A stretch of DNA of 64,000 nt from Agrypnia vestita (GCA_016648135.1 JADDOH010004261.1:209471-273470); one strand, 5' to 3'. Numbered from the stretch's first letter, positions 21,556 through 32,375 are shown. A program made the numbers and translations. The notes: generated by a model not told the origin, from the letters alone.

Positions 21556-22351
21556 AAAATGTATCATCATCATCATCATTCTTGGCACTACAACCCTTGG
21601 TGGGTCTTGGCCCCCTCAATAATTTTCCTCCACTCATCTCGGTCTAGTGCAAGCTCTCTCCAATTTCGAAGCTCTAAGGCAGAGATATCTTTGAGGACGT
21701 TGTCACTCCATCTTAGTTTCGGCCTTCCTAAGCTTCTTCGCCCTGTTGGCCTTGAGTTCAGCAGGGACTTTGGTGCTTGATGCTCGGACATTCTCTCCAC
21801 ATGACCCAGCCACCGAAGTCTTCCCAGTTTTATAAATTTTGTGACGTTTGGCTCCTTAAATAGAGTATAGAGCTCATTTTTGTAACGTCTGCGCCAAAGT
21901 CCATTTTCTAGAACCGGTCCGAAGATACGCCTCAAAATTTTCCTTTCAAAAACGTCCAGTGCTCGCTCATTCCTCTTCGTTAGTACCCACGTCTCAGCTG
22001 CGTACGTGAGCATTGGCCTAGTAAGCGTTTTGTACACTAATATCTTGGTGTTTCTGGACAGCAGTCTGGATTTTATCTGCTTTTGTAGGCGGAAAAAACA
22101 GCGATTTGCGCTCACTATGCGCTTCTGGATCTACTCTGTAATATTGTTGTTGCTTGTTATCAGGGATTCTAGGTATGTAAATCTTGGTACCGTTTCAAAA
22201 TTTTGACTTCCATACGAGAGAGTTGGGATTTGTTAGGTGCATCCTACGGTCATATATTTGGTCTTCTGCTGGTTTACTATGAGACCCATGTTTTTGGCAG
22301 AACTTTCAAGATTTATGAAGGCATTACATAAAGCATCGTTATAAAATGTAT
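21556..22351 (-). pseudogene. 5'-truncated LINE (RTE-like) with target duplication
   Basis: Minus strand, from about 22339 down: MGLIVNQQKTKYM (end of the RT domain), RFTYLESLI, IQKRIVSANRC, RLLSRNTKILVYKTLTRP, TYAAETWVLTKRNE, FERKILRRIFGP, RLRWLGHVERMS, RRSLGRPKLRWSDN, then a stop at 21588-21590. Two in-frame stops lie at 22233-22235 (TAA) and 22131-22133 (TAG). Below 22131 the frame is open for more than 175 codons. After the stop comes a (GAT)n tail, the kind of microsatellite end known from RTE-type elements. AAAATGTAT at 21556-21564 and 22343-22351 is the likely 9-bp target duplication. Confidence 0.85.
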
Positions 22352-22867
22352 ATGCTTTAAGATTGCTTTCATTATGGATTTAAATGGTTGCGAGTCAGTC
22401 AATTATCGATGTGGTTTTTGCATCAAAATAAAAAATTTCTGAACAAAGATTCTGTGATAATTAAATTAATATGAAAACGTTAATAAATAAAATTATTTTA
22501 TTTTATTCATTGTATTAAAATAATCTGGATACTGGATACATATGTGAACTATAAGTCTTCGCGCAGCCTTAGCATGATTCATTCAATGATTTATTTGAGA
22601 AACGTTACATTTTAAGGAAATTATAGGTTTCATTATATTATTAATGGAATCAGCGTTTACTTTGTAGAGTTTATTCAAAATGGATGAAATGAAACTATGT
22701 TATTACTCTACTTGGGTAATAACATGGTTTCGAGAGTGATATCAAACTAAATATATTAAAATATAGAAAGGATCCAGGCATAACATATCTAATGGAGAAG
22801 CAACAAGAAACCTAGGAAAATCTTAAAAATGGTTTAATAATTATTATTTTCAATATGTTAAATTTAA
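22352..22867. other. Spacer with a hairpin
   Basis: GAAACTATGTTATTAC (about 22689) pairs, with one mismatch, with GTAATAACATGGTTTC ending near 22732. Nothing else was recognised. Confidence 0.45.
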
Positions 22868-23040
22868 AACACCAAAACACTGCGTGCGGTGTACACGGCC
22901 AATAGCATGTATTAAATGCGTTGTTGCGTTAGTGTCTAGCGTGAAGCGGTCAAATACCTTTGTCTCTTTTTCGCATAGACATCGTGCACACACACTATTG
23001 ATGTGTTAACGATGATAAATACATAACACATCTATTTCGA
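22868..23040 (+). repeat. Dispersed repeat R2, copy 1
   Basis: It shares with 32690-32860 the ordered blocks CACTGCG, GATAGCAT (here AATAGCAT), AAATGCGTT, TCTAGCGTGAAGCGGTCA and TCGCATAGA.ATCG. It is non-coding and its class is unknown. CpG is fairly frequent for this window. Confidence 0.7.
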
Positions 23041-23254
23041 ACGCCAGCCCTGGCAACTCCAAATGGCCATCTACGGAAAATCTACGAACAACACTCGACG
23101 GGAAGTGGCGCGGATGGCAAGCCAATTCCGCCCCCTTGTTGCGACATGGCACACGCATCCCATCTTCTCTGCTATATCCATGTAATTTAAGTTGTTACAT
23201 GCAACAATTCTCAGCTATTAAATTTAGTCATAAAATACATGCAATATGTTGCAA

Positions 23255-23510
23255 GTAAAATCTCAATGTGATATATTTTGCGCAATTAAATAGAACCGTA
23301 AGTTTTGTTACGAAATGGTAGAGCTGAAGAAATTGCGCGTAAAATCTCAATGTGATATATTTTGCGCAATTAAATAGAACCGTAAGTTTTGTTACGAAAT
23401 GGTAGAGCTGAAGAAATTGCGCGTAAAATCTCAATGTGATATATTTTGCGCAATTAAATAGAACCGTAAGTTTTGTTACGAAATGGTAGAGCTGAAGAAA
23501 TTGCGCGTAA
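23255..23510. repeat. Perfect 84-bp tandem repeat, three units
   Basis: Units start at 23255, 23339 and 23423 (GTAAAATCTCAATGTGATAT...) and appear identical base for base, so the array expanded recently. Because 84 is a multiple of three, the minus strand stays open and shows a repeating 28-residue peptide; I treat that as coincidental. Flanks show no SINE or transposon ends. Confidence 0.95.
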
Positions 23511-23710
23511 TCGAGAATTTTACAGTACTTTGTACATTTTACAGTAAATTGGAATTTACCACAAATTCCAAAAATCGGGATAATCTGCTAGTTTCTAGAA
23601 ACATCGCGAAACGACATTATCTATATAATAGCCATTGTGTTGCATTGTCGTGACACAACGCAACGTCATACAGATTAGCGAATTATGAACCCGCGCGATT
23701 GACCATAAAT
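23511..23710. other. Spacer
   Basis: Nothing was recognised. Confidence 0.3.
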
Positions 23711-24148
23711 AAAATAATGAAAAGTAACCCATTAAACCAAGTTTTTATTATAGGTACTCCCTTTCTCATTTACTAATTGGAACATTTTTTTTCGCTTAAC
23801 CTACGCGTTGGGCTTCGGTCGGGCGACGCTATGAAAGGGAGTAATAAAAAATTTCCAAAAATCCAAAATTATACTATAATCGGGTTTCGCGTCTACCAGA
23901 CGCGTTGAAATATTTTCATATAACCTAATAAGTTGAATGAAAAAACCATTAAAAATCAGAAAAATCCAAAAATTTATTAATTTTTTTAACGAAAATTCGA
24001 TAGATCTTGATCGTCGCCACGAGTCTGCTTGCAAAGTTTCAGCTCGATTGGATCACGGGAAAGGGGTTTAAAATGGATCCAAAGTTTTTTCGTCAGACAA
24101 GAAGACAAGCAGACGCCACGAGTTAATATAAAGGGAGTAATAAATAAT
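23711..24148 (+). repeat. Dispersed repeat R1, copy 2
   Basis: It runs from AAAAGTAACCCATTAAACC to ATAAAGGGAGTAATAAAT. It contains the shared blocks CAAAATTATACTATAATC, GATCGTCGCCACGAGTCTGC, AGCTCGATTGGATCACGGGA and GACGCCACGAGTTA, as in copy 1. Specific to this copy is a small hairpin, CGCGTCTACCAGACGCG, near 23887. Confidence 0.8.
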
Positions 24149-25936
24149 AAAATAAATAAGCGATAGACAAGAGTAAAGCGAAATAAAAAAGTATATATCT
24201 ATATATTTGTGTGAATTAAAGAACGGCGCCCCGATTAAATTCGTGTCCAGTGATATTGATTAATTAATAAAACTTTTATGAATTTCGTGTATTTTATTTG
24301 CCTCCCACAGCCATCCAATTACAATGTGAATGTCTTATTTAAATAAATCCATGCCATCACCCCGATCTACTTTCACTGATCTGCAGTAAATGCCAGTGGC
24401 ACGTAATAATAACCCACAATATACACAACCCAAACGGTAAATAAACTTCTTTGAATCGTCGTGACCAAAAATCGATGTAATCGATGTAACAGCAGCTAGG
24501 ATCGCAGTCTTCCGTCAATTTTTTTTTACACAAAATAATAAACGGAACTATCGAATGCCCTCAATTAGAACGTATCTGTCTACGTGTTCCATCCCGTGAA
24601 ACTTGAAGTTATGCAACTTTTGCTTTGGAAAATGCAGCCACTAATGGCACTAACTAAAAAAAGCCACTAATTAAATTTAAAGTTAACTAAGCTTTGTCTA
24701 TTGAAACTTAAAAGAATTATAGTTTTAATATCAAGAAGCGGTTTGTAGAAAGTTTCTTCTAATTATTTTCTCGGTAACTAGTAATATATACCATATCACG
24801 GTCTCGAAAACATGTAAGAAATGTTCTTGTGTATAAAACATAATAATTATTCCTTTATATAATATTACTTATAATATTACTTAATATTGTTATACCTTAC
24901 CTATATTGTATGTAAAAGTCCTAAAGGGCATTAAATTAATAAAAATATAAAGGTCTCTGGTTCAGGTCTTGGTAACGGCCCTATTATTTTTCTAAAAAGG
25001 CGCATTTTTTGGTTGTTTTAATTTTTTCTGTGGCATATTAACAACAATGGTTTAAATAATATTAATTTCACTGCACTCGCCAACCTGCAACATAACCGCG
25101 CGATATGCACATTGTAATATTTCTGCGTAAAGTGTAAACACGTGTATATCTTAGTTACTTTATACGCTTCATTAAAGTTCTGAATGATGATTTCAACATT
25201 AAAGGGTGATTTAATTTTACGATCACTCTGTAATGAGCCCACTATAGGAGAGCTCTCTTCCGTTAGCGCCATCAGCTGCGGCGGCCCCATCGAACAGGAC
25301 TCTTCGCCAAAGCGGAGTGTGTTTACTGTCAGTACTATTTATCGCGTATTAAAGCCTCGATTTAAAGTGAAAGTAATAATTTACTCGTTTTATACATTGT
25401 AAATGCTTAATTATTTTATGCATCCAAAATAAATATTGTAGTTTATACTTAAGACTTCATTAAAGCGTCCTGTAATAATGCTTTTATTTTATCTTCAGGA
25501 GGAATCGTAAAATATCCTACTGCAATATAAATTTGTAAAGGCGTTCTCAAATTATCTTGATTTTTTGCACCCTTCGAATTGCAATTTGCTACACGAAAAA
25601 CCTCAGTCATTCTCTGGTTCATATCTGGACCTATAAATCTGGAATTATCTCATAATAAAATCAATTTATTATCCCCAATAATAATAATAATAATATATAT
25701 ACATACTTTTAAATGTTATTACAATACCTTCTTAATTATTAATTTTTATAACTTAATTTAACGTTTCCTTGTGTATATCTTATTTACTTAATCTAATGTT
25801 TTACATTTTTGTCTTCTTGTATTTTTTATATCTTACTTAATCTAATATTTCTTTTTCTATATCTTACTTATTTAATCTAATGTCTTACTCTAACGATTAC
25901 ATTAACAATATATATATACATGTATGACAATGCCCC
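24149..25936. other. Spacer
   Basis: Mostly AT-rich. A short less-AT patch at 25200-25340 is open on both strands (72 and 90 codons) but has no recognisable domain. 25740-25890 shows recurring TCTTACTTAATCTAATGT-type words, probably a degenerate LINE 3'UTR. Confidence 0.35.
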
Positions 25937-26060
25937 CACTTTTAAACACGAGAATAAATTCTCATTTAAAAGTGTAATATAAATGTGTATTAATTATATT
26001 ATATTGAATACATTTACCAAATAAATTTAATAAAAAAAATAAAATAAAAAAATAGCTGAT
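25937..26060 (+). repeat. LINE-like 3' end: stem-loop and A-rich tail
   Basis: CACTTTTAAA.CGAGAA, loop TAAA, TTCTC.TTTAAAAGTG forms a long stem (25937-25975). About 65 nt later the sequence passes into AATAAATTTAATAAAAAAAA and further A-rich sequence, the same architecture as the other LINE ends here. No coding part can be identified. Confidence 0.5.
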
Positions 26061-26279
26061 TTCATTCTCAAAATTAATATGATTTAAAAATTGTTACTAA
26101 ATATATTAAAAACCTTGACATTCTTATTTTTTAATAATTATTTATTCCTGAATTAGTTTTTTTTTCTGAATTAGATTTTTTAATATTTCAGTTTAATGAA
26201 TATTAAAACTAATAAGTGATATTAAAGTTAACATTACTATATCCCATGTGTCTTTGTTATTAATCATTAGTCAATTTTT

Positions 26280-26425
26280 TTTACGCTTCAACAAAATACA
26301 TCACAAAACACCCAGGCTTGAGTAATTTACACAGATTAATTGTGACCTCACCGGGAATCGAACCTGGAACCCTCGAAGAACCCCGAGAAGTCAGAGTCTT
26401 GCCCGCTGGGCTACGAGGGCCTCTT
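26280..26425 (-). mobile_element. tRNA-derived SINE (family S2)
   Basis: On the minus strand a tRNA-like head (GCCCTCGTAGCCCAGCGGGC, A-box-like; AGGTTCGATTCCCGG, B-box) is followed by a unique body that ends in GTTTTGTGATGTATTTTG and TTGAAGCG. The same head-end and body occur at 55336-55478. The acceptor strands do not pair, so it is not a functional tRNA. Confidence 0.7.
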
Positions 26426-26979
26426 ATATTTATTTCTCCATATTATGATAATTATAACGCCTATAAAATCCGTATATAACTATCTACGTAACAATGTTTG
26501 TCATTAACTCAAATAATAATAATAAGGTATAATATAATAATGAGATATAAAAAGCGAAAAAGCCTAATTATCTATCTGTCCATCGCTTTTGTTATCAAGA
26601 CTCTACGTTACTCTAAATAACGCTATTCTCAGCCTCAACTGGCGGCCGAAATATGTATACTAAAAGTACGTCATTTTTGACGGGTTATAGATAGTACATG
26701 TACCTATTAAAACATGAGCTAATAGGTTTGCGTGTGTGATAATTTATATGAATCACACTGAATCCAGATCAGTAAAATGTATCTCATCAGAAGTTACGTA
26801 GGTATATACGGATGGAAAGGGGATTTGCCTTTAACACTGGGGTTTCCTTCGGTATTCGATGTATCTAGATATGTATGTATCCATTAACAATAATAATATT
26901 AATTGATTTGGCTGTTACTTTGTGGTGTAACATGATTATCATAATTTATAAATAAATTCATAAATAAATATTTTTTATC
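26426..26979. other. Spacer
   Basis: No gene was recognised. TGACGGGTTA at 26678 and the preceding CGTCATTTT recur inverted near 46438-46456, a shared word of about 19 bp. Confidence 0.35.
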
Positions 26980-27166
26980 TTTTAAAAAATAGATACGCGA
27001 ACACGGAATAATTGTCGCATCAATATTCTTACTATTTTCAAACTATGCTAAACGCTTGTGCTATGAAAATAGGACTTACTTGCTGGTATCTTGGGATGGG
27101 GCTTGGACCACCGAAAACCAGATTAGTAGACGAGCGTTGTGACCACTACACTAACAAATCAATAAT
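26980..27166 (-). mobile_element. SINE S1, minus-strand diverged copy
   Basis: Reverse complement of the S1 body (CTATTTTCATAGCACAAGCG, TTTGAAAATAGTAAGAATAT) followed by a mutated tRNA-like head ending near 27166. An A-rich (here T-rich) end lies near 26970. Confidence 0.8.
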
Positions 27167-27602
27167 AATTGATAAACTCGCATTTCCATAACGAAAATAA
27201 GGATGTTCGTCCTAACGCGAAAACATGCCAGTAAATAATAAAAATAATAATGCCTAACGAATAATAATTAACAAACCGCTATATGACATACAATACACTA
27301 CGTTGACCTTGTAATCCCCGCTCTTTACCTGCTAGGTTATATTGTCCCGTATAATTTGTTGATCTAAAATCTATGGTAGGGATTTGTTGATTTGCGAAAT
27401 TCTTAATTTTGTTCTGAACATCACTTATCTATAATTTCTCAATAATATAATGTGTACTGTGTAATCAATCGTGTTATCATAATACCTAATGATCATTAAA
27501 TATTTTTACTTTGTGCTCTAATGTCAATTTAGAATCAGTAGACGGTATGTTTAGTAAAAAAAGATTTATTAATGCTCTATTTTAATTGCATAATTTTTAA
27601 TA
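27167..27602. other. Spacer
   Basis: Nothing was recognised. Confidence 0.3.
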
Positions 27603-28879
27603 TATTAGGTCCTTACATATGAAATTGACATTTAGTATGGGATTTTTTTTTATTATAATATATTTATTTAATCAATGTATATACCATTGCTATCTATGCA
27701 CTTTTGCCATCTCATAGGTAGTTCATCGATCCCTTTACTAAAAAAACCATTCGGACGGGAATCAATAAAATCTTTGAAGGCGGTTTGGACTGCCCCATCG
27801 GAGTTGAATTTTTTCCTTTGCAAGAAGTTATCCAAATTTCGAAAAAAAATGGTAATCTGTTGGGGCAAGGTCCGGAGAGTACGGTAGATGTCTTAGACAT
27901 TCCAATTGAAGCTCCTCTAATTTGGTAGCCGTCTGTTGTGCAGTGTGTGGTCTAGCGTTATCATGAAGCAGCAGTGGCCTAGAGCGATTAACCAGCCTCG
28001 GTTGTTTAGCAGCTAGCTTTTCCATCATGGTTTGCAGTTGCTGACAATAGACATCTGCCGTAATCGTCTGGCCAGATTTAAGAAAGCTGTAGTGAACGAC
28101 ACCAGCACTAGTCCACCAAACGCTCACAAGTAACTTTTTTGGAGTCAATTTTCGCTTGGGGCATGGTTTGGCTGGTTCGGCAGGGTTCAGCCATTGCAAT
28201 GAGCGCTTCCGATTATCGTACAGGATCCACTTTTCATCACAGGTAATGATTCGATTTAAAATCCCTTCATTATTGTGCCGGTTGAGTAATGCAACGCAGC
28301 AGTCAACGCGCGTTTGTTGATTTGCTTCACTCAATTCGTGAGGTACCCACCTTTCAAGCTTTTTCACCTTACCAATTTGCTTCAAGTGGATTAAAACAGT
28401 TTTATCACTAACACCGCAGCCTGCAGCTAACTCGGATGTGGTTTGCGATGGATCCGCTTCCACAATAGCCTTCAATTCTTCATTATCAACTTTGGTCTCC
28501 GGCCGTCCACGGGGCTTGTTCTGCAGGTCGAATTTTCCAGAACGAAAACGTTGGAACCAAAAACGCACTGTGTTTTTTTTTGCGGCACCGTCGCCATACA
28601 CATCATTAATCCTTCGAGCCGTTTCTGCAGCACTAGTGCCACGGTGGAACTTGTACTCGTAAATAACGCGATATTTCAAGTTTTTCATTTTGTAAACTGA
28701 GTGACGCAAAGAAAAAAACAATTGAGGAAAAAACAAATGAAATTATAATTTTCAAAACACAAATACATGAGTAAATAGCTGTATAAATTTGGATTTGGAA
28801 TTCCTAACCAAAGAGAAGATATTTGAGATCAAATTTGCCAGTACGGCAAAACGCCAATTTCATATGTAAGGACCTAATA
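27603..28879 (-). mobile_element. mariner element, copy 1 (cecropia-type)
   Basis: The element proper is 27605-28877 (1273 bp), flanked by the TA duplication at 27603-27604 and 28878-28879. The terminal inverted repeats start TTAGGTCCTTACATATGAAA. The left end lacks about 14 bp (GAGGAACATAAAGCC region) present just inside the left end of the copies at 36942 and 63354. mariner moves by cut-and-paste into TA dinucleotides. The cecropia-group assignment is inferred from the end sequence and the transposase C-terminal wording. Confidence 0.95.
27668..28688 (-). pseudogene. mariner transposase, frameshifted
   Basis: The likely start is MKNLKYRVIYEYKFHRG at 28688, because the longer open frame upstream runs into the 5'UTR. 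N-terminal paired helix-turn-helix DNA-binding domains occupy roughly residues 1-110. WVPHEL lies at 114-119. The catalytic aspartates are D151 (ITCDEKW), D243 (HDNARPH) and D278 (YSPDLAPTDYH), with 34 residues between the last two, the classic mariner D,D34D. An extra A in an eight-A run (27842-27849; the other two copies have seven) shifts the frame after about residue 282. The true C-terminus (FRNLDNFLQRKKFNSDG to the stop at 27668) is in another frame. All catalytic residues lie before the break, but the C-terminal tail is lost. Confidence 0.93.
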
Positions 28880-29338
28880 TTAAATATGAATCGAACTGAA
28901 AAACGCTGTTTTTTTCCTATTCAATTGTTAAAACGTTTTCGAGCTCACTTTCATTATCAATAACATGTTTTCAATTAAATTAAAAACAGTTAAAGACAGT
29001 ATTTATGGGGATTGGGTGAATTTAATGGTGTTGGGGGTAGGGGGTGGAGTTAGAATAGATAGGAGTGGGGAGGTTATTGGTGGTATTTGGATGTTAATTA
29101 TATTTTTATTATTTATTATGAATTTTAAAAATCTCTAAAATATCCATTTTTCTTCCTTTATTGCAGCAATGAAGTAGCTTTATATTATTATGATCGAACG
29201 TATGACCCTCCATTTTGACACGTTCCGCCATTTCTGAATTTAAGGCAAAGTTTTCGATTGCTCTCTTATGTTCATCTAACCGTTATTTTATTTTCCTTGC
29301 ACTCTGTCCAGTGTAAATTGCGTCGCAATCTCTAATAA
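28880..29338 (-). pseudogene. Penelope-like GIY-YIG endonuclease remnant
   Basis: The minus frame from about 29332 reads RDCDAIYTGQSARKIK, a TAA stop (29283-29285), RLDEHKRAIENFAL, then GHTFDHNNIKLLHCCNKGRK and MDILEIFKIHNK, ending at TAA 29109-29111. IYTGQ...R...R..EH is the GIY-YIG nuclease signature as it appears in Penelope-like retroelements, where the nuclease follows the RT and nicks the target. Downstream at 28924-28966 is TTGATAATGAAAGTGAGCTC followed by GAAAACG, a decayed hammerhead-like end module. The RT domain is absent. The mariner copy 1 inserted next to its 3' end. Confidence 0.8.
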
Positions 29339-29381
29339 TTTCCCAACAAGATTAATAATTTTTATTAATCTTGTTGGGAAA
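29339..29381. repeat. Perfect 20-bp snap-back hairpin
   Basis: TTTCCCAACAAGATTAATAA (29339-29358) and its exact complement at 29362-29381 are separated by three T. It sits exactly where the Penelope-like homology ends on its 5' side, like an inverted duplication made at a truncation point. Confidence 0.9.
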
Positions 29382-29967
29382 CAGCTGATTTAACCGTTTT
29401 TTTTTTCAGATTACGCATCGCAAATTCAAATGAAGTAATTTAAACATTAAAAACAATTAGGTGCGTCACTTAAAACGTAACAGACGCTAAACACCTTCAA
29501 AAGAGTGATATCACTCACGTTCTGGACCGTGACTAACTTGGCAGCAATGTATCGAGTCTCGGGGCAATATTTGATACTATTATCTCCATAAAAAGTTCAG
29601 CCTTGAGCGCCCAACTATCCATTATGGATTTCACGGTTGCGTTTCGCCGCGCCCCCTCCACCCCTCTTCCGTTCATGTCCAGTCATGGTGATGCGAATTT
29701 CCCATGGATCCGCGTCATGACTAGGATGACTGGCCTCCGCTCCGCTTACTCGGGTCGCGAGCTAAAATAGTACTTAGGGCACAGGTAGGTGCAAAAATCC
29801 GCAGACGTGAAACAGATTTCATCTCAATGAGGAACACCATTCAAAAAATGAAGGTTATTTCAAAATCTGTCATCATGCCTTTTCTTCAATAGTACTCTAA
29901 ATTGACGTATGATTGTTAAATATTTTTAAAATTATTTATATAATGTAAACTTGTATGTGTAAAAAAT
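29382..29967. other. Single-copy stretch
   Basis: About 29500-29780 is GC-richer with no repeat match and no domain. It is a possible regulatory or untranslated segment. Confidence 0.3.
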
Positions 29968-30158
29968 GAGTAGCTTGTTGGTCTTATGGTTAGGACTCTC
30001 GCCTCGTGACCCAAAGGTTGCGGGTTCGAACCTCGCTCCAGACCAGCAAGTTAGTCCTATTTTCATAGCACAAGCGTATAGCTTAATTTGAAAATAGTAA
30101 GAATATTGATGTGACACGTATTCCATGTTCGTATCTCTATTTTTAAAAAAAAAAAAAA
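29968..30158 (+). mobile_element. SINE S1, full-length
   Basis: Head GTAGCTTGTTGGTCTTATGG with GGACTCTCGCCTCGTGA; B-box GGTTCGAACCT at 30023-30033; body from TTAGTCCTATTTTCATAGC to CGTATCTCTATTTTT; then an A run to 30158. CTATTTTCA and TGAAAATAG (about 30057-30097) form a nine-pair stem conserved in most copies. The minus-strand frame across it is not a gene. Confidence 0.95.
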
Positions 30159-30297
30159 CTACTTTCATTTCTACTTTTCCTCAAAATAACATATTTTTCT
30201 CTTGATCATCTTTTGTCTTCGGCACATGACAAAAAAAAATTCTCCTCCCCTTATATCAGAGTATTTTTCCTCTTTTTTGTCTTATCCTATTATAATT
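30159..30297. other. Spacer between two SINEs
   Basis: A pyrimidine-rich spacer of about 140 bp with no feature. Confidence 0.4.
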
Positions 30298-30482
30298 GAG
30301 TAGCTTTTTGGTCTTGTGGTTAGGACTCTCGCCTCGTGATCCAAAGATCGCGGGTTCGAATCTCACTGCAGACCAGCAAGTTAATCCTATTTTCATTGCA
30401 CAAGAGTTTAGCTTAGTTTGAAAATAGTAAGATTATTGACGTGACACGTATTCCGTATTCGCATCTCTTTTAAAAAAAAAAA
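30298..30482 (+). mobile_element. SINE S1, full-length
   Basis: Same layout as the copy at 29968, in the same orientation and only 140 bp downstream. B-box GGTTCGAATCT lies near 30353. The tail is A-rich to 30482. Confidence 0.95.
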
Positions 30483-31600
30483 GTACGTCTTTAATATTGC
30501 GGTGATAAAATATTTCTGTATTTATTGATTAATAATTGAAAATTTGTAGCCATAGAGATATATTCTATATTTATTTATTAATAGTATTTTTATATATTTT
30601 AAATATTTTTTACCTGCACAGAAGTCGTTTATTTCATTAATATAAATGTTGTATACTTATATTATTTTTAATGGCAGTGAGTGATTGTTACATGTGGTAA
30701 AAATGAACTCAGAGACTAATAATCTGTGTGTGTAATAAATACTAAAAAATTAACAAAAAAAAGAGATGATAATTAATAATTAATTATCATCTATATATGA
30801 TAATTAATAAAATTCTAGACTTGAGTCACGTTGGTAATTACTCATATATTTTTCAATATATAGACTTTTTCTTTGCTTTTATATCAAAAGCTCTGACTTA
30901 TCTTCTTAAAAATGTTGGAAAATCCTTTTAGTAACTAATATATATTAAATATTATATATTTATTCACTTTTATTATTTTTTCATACTTATTATTTACACA
31001 TTTAAAAAATTTAAGATATTAATTGTTTATTCAGGTTATTCAGTTTCTACTTGTGTAAGAAATATTGTAATTATATTTACATGATTTATATAGCGCTTTT
31101 TCATGAGAACTCACATCAAGAGTATTTTACATACCTGCTAGTAAAAATTATTTTACAAAACAACTTACCGGCTAAAGAAATTATTTATACATTTATACAC
31201 TTATACACTGGATGACATGCAAAAAAATGTAATTGACGGTAAAAACTATAGTTTAGAGGGCCAGGGAGAATTAGGTGTTTTCGTGCATATTCATATTCGG
31301 AATGGAGACATGATGTACGGTCTGATTCTAGAAATGTTTGTATGATTGTCTAAATAGGTGCGTTTTTAGTTATTTTTTGAACTGCGATAAGCTGTATGTT
31401 CATTATTAGTATATTTAGTGTTTAGACGAGACTTGGAGTTTCTTAAATATGTAATTCCAACCTAAATTAAACTAAACCCAACTATATATTATTTCGATAG
31501 AATTTTTTTTTGTTTTACATTTGTCTGTTTATCCTTATAAATGATGCATTTGATTTTCGAAGGACGATGTTAGAACAACGTGTTTTATTAAAAAATATAT
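30483..31600. other. AT-rich spacer with a 14-bp palindrome
   Basis: AGATGATAATTAAT (30764-30777) and its exact complement (30779-30792) flank a single A. No gene was recognised. Confidence 0.45.
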
Positions 31601-32050
31601 AGGTACCTATACATAAACAATATTGCCGATGGGTCCTGTCGTGGGTACAAAAAGCTTTCAAATAAGTCCTCCATCCACGCCCGACAGCGGCTTCCCTGGA
31701 CACTTGTAACAGATCGGTGTGCCGATTTCACGAGATGATGAAATACGTCATCCAGTAATCCAGATCAGCTCGAGATAACCGTGACTGACTTCCAGAGAAT
31801 GACTCAGCCGCTGCTTCTCGGAACAAGAAGCAAAAATATTGACTGTTTAGTGTCGAGTCGGACGCGAGACGCGATATCTGCAGTTCGCATGTCCAGAACG
31901 CCGAAAGTAAAATAAATATTTATAATATAATTTATAAGTGCCACATCGTGTGGAAGATGATGTGTTATGTCTGGATTGGTCAAGGCTGGATTAATTACGG
32001 AAGCAAATAAAACATAGACGCCCACACTTGAACTGACGTGTGTATAACTT
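31601..32050. other. GC-richer single-copy island
   Basis: About 31620-31900 has a mixed, CpG-containing composition unmatched elsewhere in the window and short frames on the minus strand only. It is a candidate regulatory segment. No protein was recognised. Confidence 0.3.
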
Positions 32051-32340
32051 TATTTATTCGATACATGACGAGAAAAGAAATGGAAAAAAATAATATTAGC
32101 ATGTATCTACAATCAAATTCATATTATGCAATCATTGCGTTATTGTAATAGTTATTAATATTTTTTTTCAATTAAATAATATTGAAGTAATCATCATTAC
32201 AGTCAATAAATTACACATTTAAAAAAGTTACAGAATAAAAAGGTGGTTTAATGAATATTAATAAAAAATGTATTTGAAAATAATTATAATTTATAGAAAT
32301 AAACTTTGTTTACACCAATTTTTATTGAAAAAAATTCAAC
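32051..32340. other. AT-rich spacer
   Basis: Nothing was recognised. Confidence 0.35.
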
Positions 32341-32375
32341 ATGTTCAAAGCCAATGGCCTCTTCGTCAGGATAAC
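32341..32375 (-). repeat. Hammerhead-like Penelope end module (decayed)
   Basis: On the minus strand TCCTGACGAAGAGGCC is followed by a loop and GGCTTTGAACATG. CTGACGA, a GGCC/GGCT stem region and GAAC fit the same core plan as the modules at 9060 and 18347. Confidence 0.45.

Noticed and set aside
22689..22732. Hammerhead-like module
   Set aside because: It contains CTCGAAAC on the minus strand but no CTGATGA partner; it is described as a plain hairpin.
23255..23510. CRISPR array or repeat-protein gene
   Set aside because: Units are contiguous with no variable spacers; the open minus frame follows from 84 being a multiple of three.
26673..26692. Shared TAACCCGTCAAAAATGACG word with 46438
   Set aside because: About 19 bp shared in inverted orientation, but the flanks do not align, so I could not support a repeat family.
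27828..28736. 302-residue frame taken as an intact transposase gene
   Set aside because: It ends at a frameshift; the true C-terminus is in another frame, so it is a pseudogene.
29968..30482. Two functional tRNA genes
   Set aside because: The heads are tRNA-like with good B-boxes but lack pairing acceptor stems and continue into a shared SINE body with A tails.
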